A DNA stretch of 32,809 nt from the NCBI GenBank assembly GCA_900551245.1, contig URVC01000056.1:1-32809 (forward strand), given 5' to 3'. The notes below the pieces were generated by a model, which searched no databases, had not been told where the DNA came from, and saw nothing but the letters and a program-made list of their open reading frames with translations. Within the stretch, counting starts at the first letter, position 1; each line of letters starts with the position of its first letter. A program made the translations under genes and the position numbers. This DNA is from an uncultured bacterium. Lineage in GTDB: Bacteria; Verrucomicrobiota; Lentisphaeria; Victivallales; Victivallaceae. Below, piece after piece: positions 32,667-32,809 of the stretch.

Positions 32667-32675
32667 TCGTATACT
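32647..32675 (+). promoter_or_regulatory. Promoter of the gene starting at 32700
   Basis: TTGCCA (32647-32652) and TATACT (32670-32675) are 17 bp apart, interleaved with the palindromic operator. The leader would be about 18 nt and carries AGGAAAGGA before the ATG. Confidence 0.75.
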
Positions 32676-32699
32676 ATACCCGAGGAAAGGAATCACGAA

Positions 32700-32809
32700 A
32701 TGCGTCTGGATCCGCAGGTACAACGACTTTACGAACAGCTGGAACGGGAACTGGATTCCTTCCATGTTAGGTTTTGTCAAGCCACTTTTGTAACTTTTTT
32801 CCAGTTTTT
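32700..32809 (+). CDS. 5' end of an unidentified gene, apparently interrupted
   Basis: The ATG at 32700 has a strong ribosome-binding site (AGGAAAGGA at 32683-32691), its own promoter and an operator. About 22 codons look like genuine GC-rich coding sequence (MRLDPQVQRLYEQLERELDS). From about 32765 the DNA turns AT-rich and the frame continues as an unlikely Phe/Thr/Cys-rich stretch to the window end. Either the gene is broken by an inserted element there or the coding part changes character. The identity cannot be given from 22 residues. The controlled promoter suggests an inducible function linked to the GntR-type regulator. Confidence 0.5.
   Translation, partial: MRLDPQVQRLYEQLERELDSFHVRFCQATFVTFFQF
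32765..32809. mobile_element. Possible terminal end of an insertion sequence at the window edge
   Basis: From TGTTAGG at 32765 onward the sequence is AT-rich, with two similar subterminal motifs (ACTTTTGTAAC and ACTTTTTTCC). IS21-family ends often begin TGT and carry repeated motifs of this sort. No transposase, opposite end or target duplication is visible, so this is a weak call. Confidence 0.3.

Overview
The window reads as ordinary chromosome of a GC-rich bacterium of the PVC group, most likely Lentisphaerota (Victivallis-like). This is inferred from four pseudopilin-type genes with the FTL[IV]E membrane helix, two of them carrying the C-terminal H-X9-DG signature. It is also inferred from a GntR-type regulator / pseudopilin / large secreted glycosidase cassette and from a set of housekeeping genes. 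No 16S rRNA gene or other taxonomic marker is present, so the assignment is tentative. The 5' edge cuts a pyruvate/2-oxoacid dehydrogenase E2 gene. The 3' edge lies a few dozen bases into AT-rich DNA that appears to interrupt a new gene.

Layout. 1-985: 3' part of the E2 gene, followed by a strong terminator. 986-1438: AT-rich promoter-like DNA and a roughly 200-nt GC-rich, highly foldable segment directly upstream of rarA-fthC; position and fold suggest 6S RNA. 1439-4991: rarA, fthC (5-formyl-THF cyclo-ligase) and rny (RNase Y). 5069-6261 (minus): two coupled regulators (IclR-type and XRE-type). 6578-11690: a GntR/LacI-like regulator with a near-consensus promoter and direct-repeat operator, an H-X9-DG pseudopilin, and a 1075-aa secreted (beta/alpha)8 glycoside hydrolase. 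The last two are visibly lower in GC than their surroundings. 12110-15090: alaS (a short form ending just after the editing-domain zinc ligands), a STAS protein and a putative lipoprotein. 15136-18727: three more pseudopilin genes interleaved with a pteridine-reductase-like SDR and an AhpD-like protein; two divergent pseudopilins share a 36-bp perfect inverted repeat. 18785-22307 (minus): zwf and uvrB. 22412-23225 (minus): two paralogous small lipoproteins. 23555-24579: azlC-azlD branched-chain amino acid exporter. 24514-29212 (minus): asd, an orphan PTS EIIA, nadC, ruvA and a polytopic membrane protein. 29356-31236: ligA. 31549-32571: a second GntR/LacI-like regulator. 32633-32809: a promoter with an 11-bp palindromic operator, a ribosome-binding site and a start codon whose reading frame runs into AT-rich DNA resembling an insertion-sequence end.

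Functionally, most of the window is DNA maintenance (rarA, uvrB, ruvA, ligA), RNA and translation (rny, alaS), central and cofactor metabolism (E2, zwf, fthC, nadC, asd, SDR) and transport. The accessory signal lies in the pseudopilin family: different C-terminal domains on one conserved anchor, with DNA-level signs of N-terminal exchange, and one copy coupled to polysaccharide degradation under a dedicated GntR-type switch. No tRNA, rRNA or CRISPR was found.
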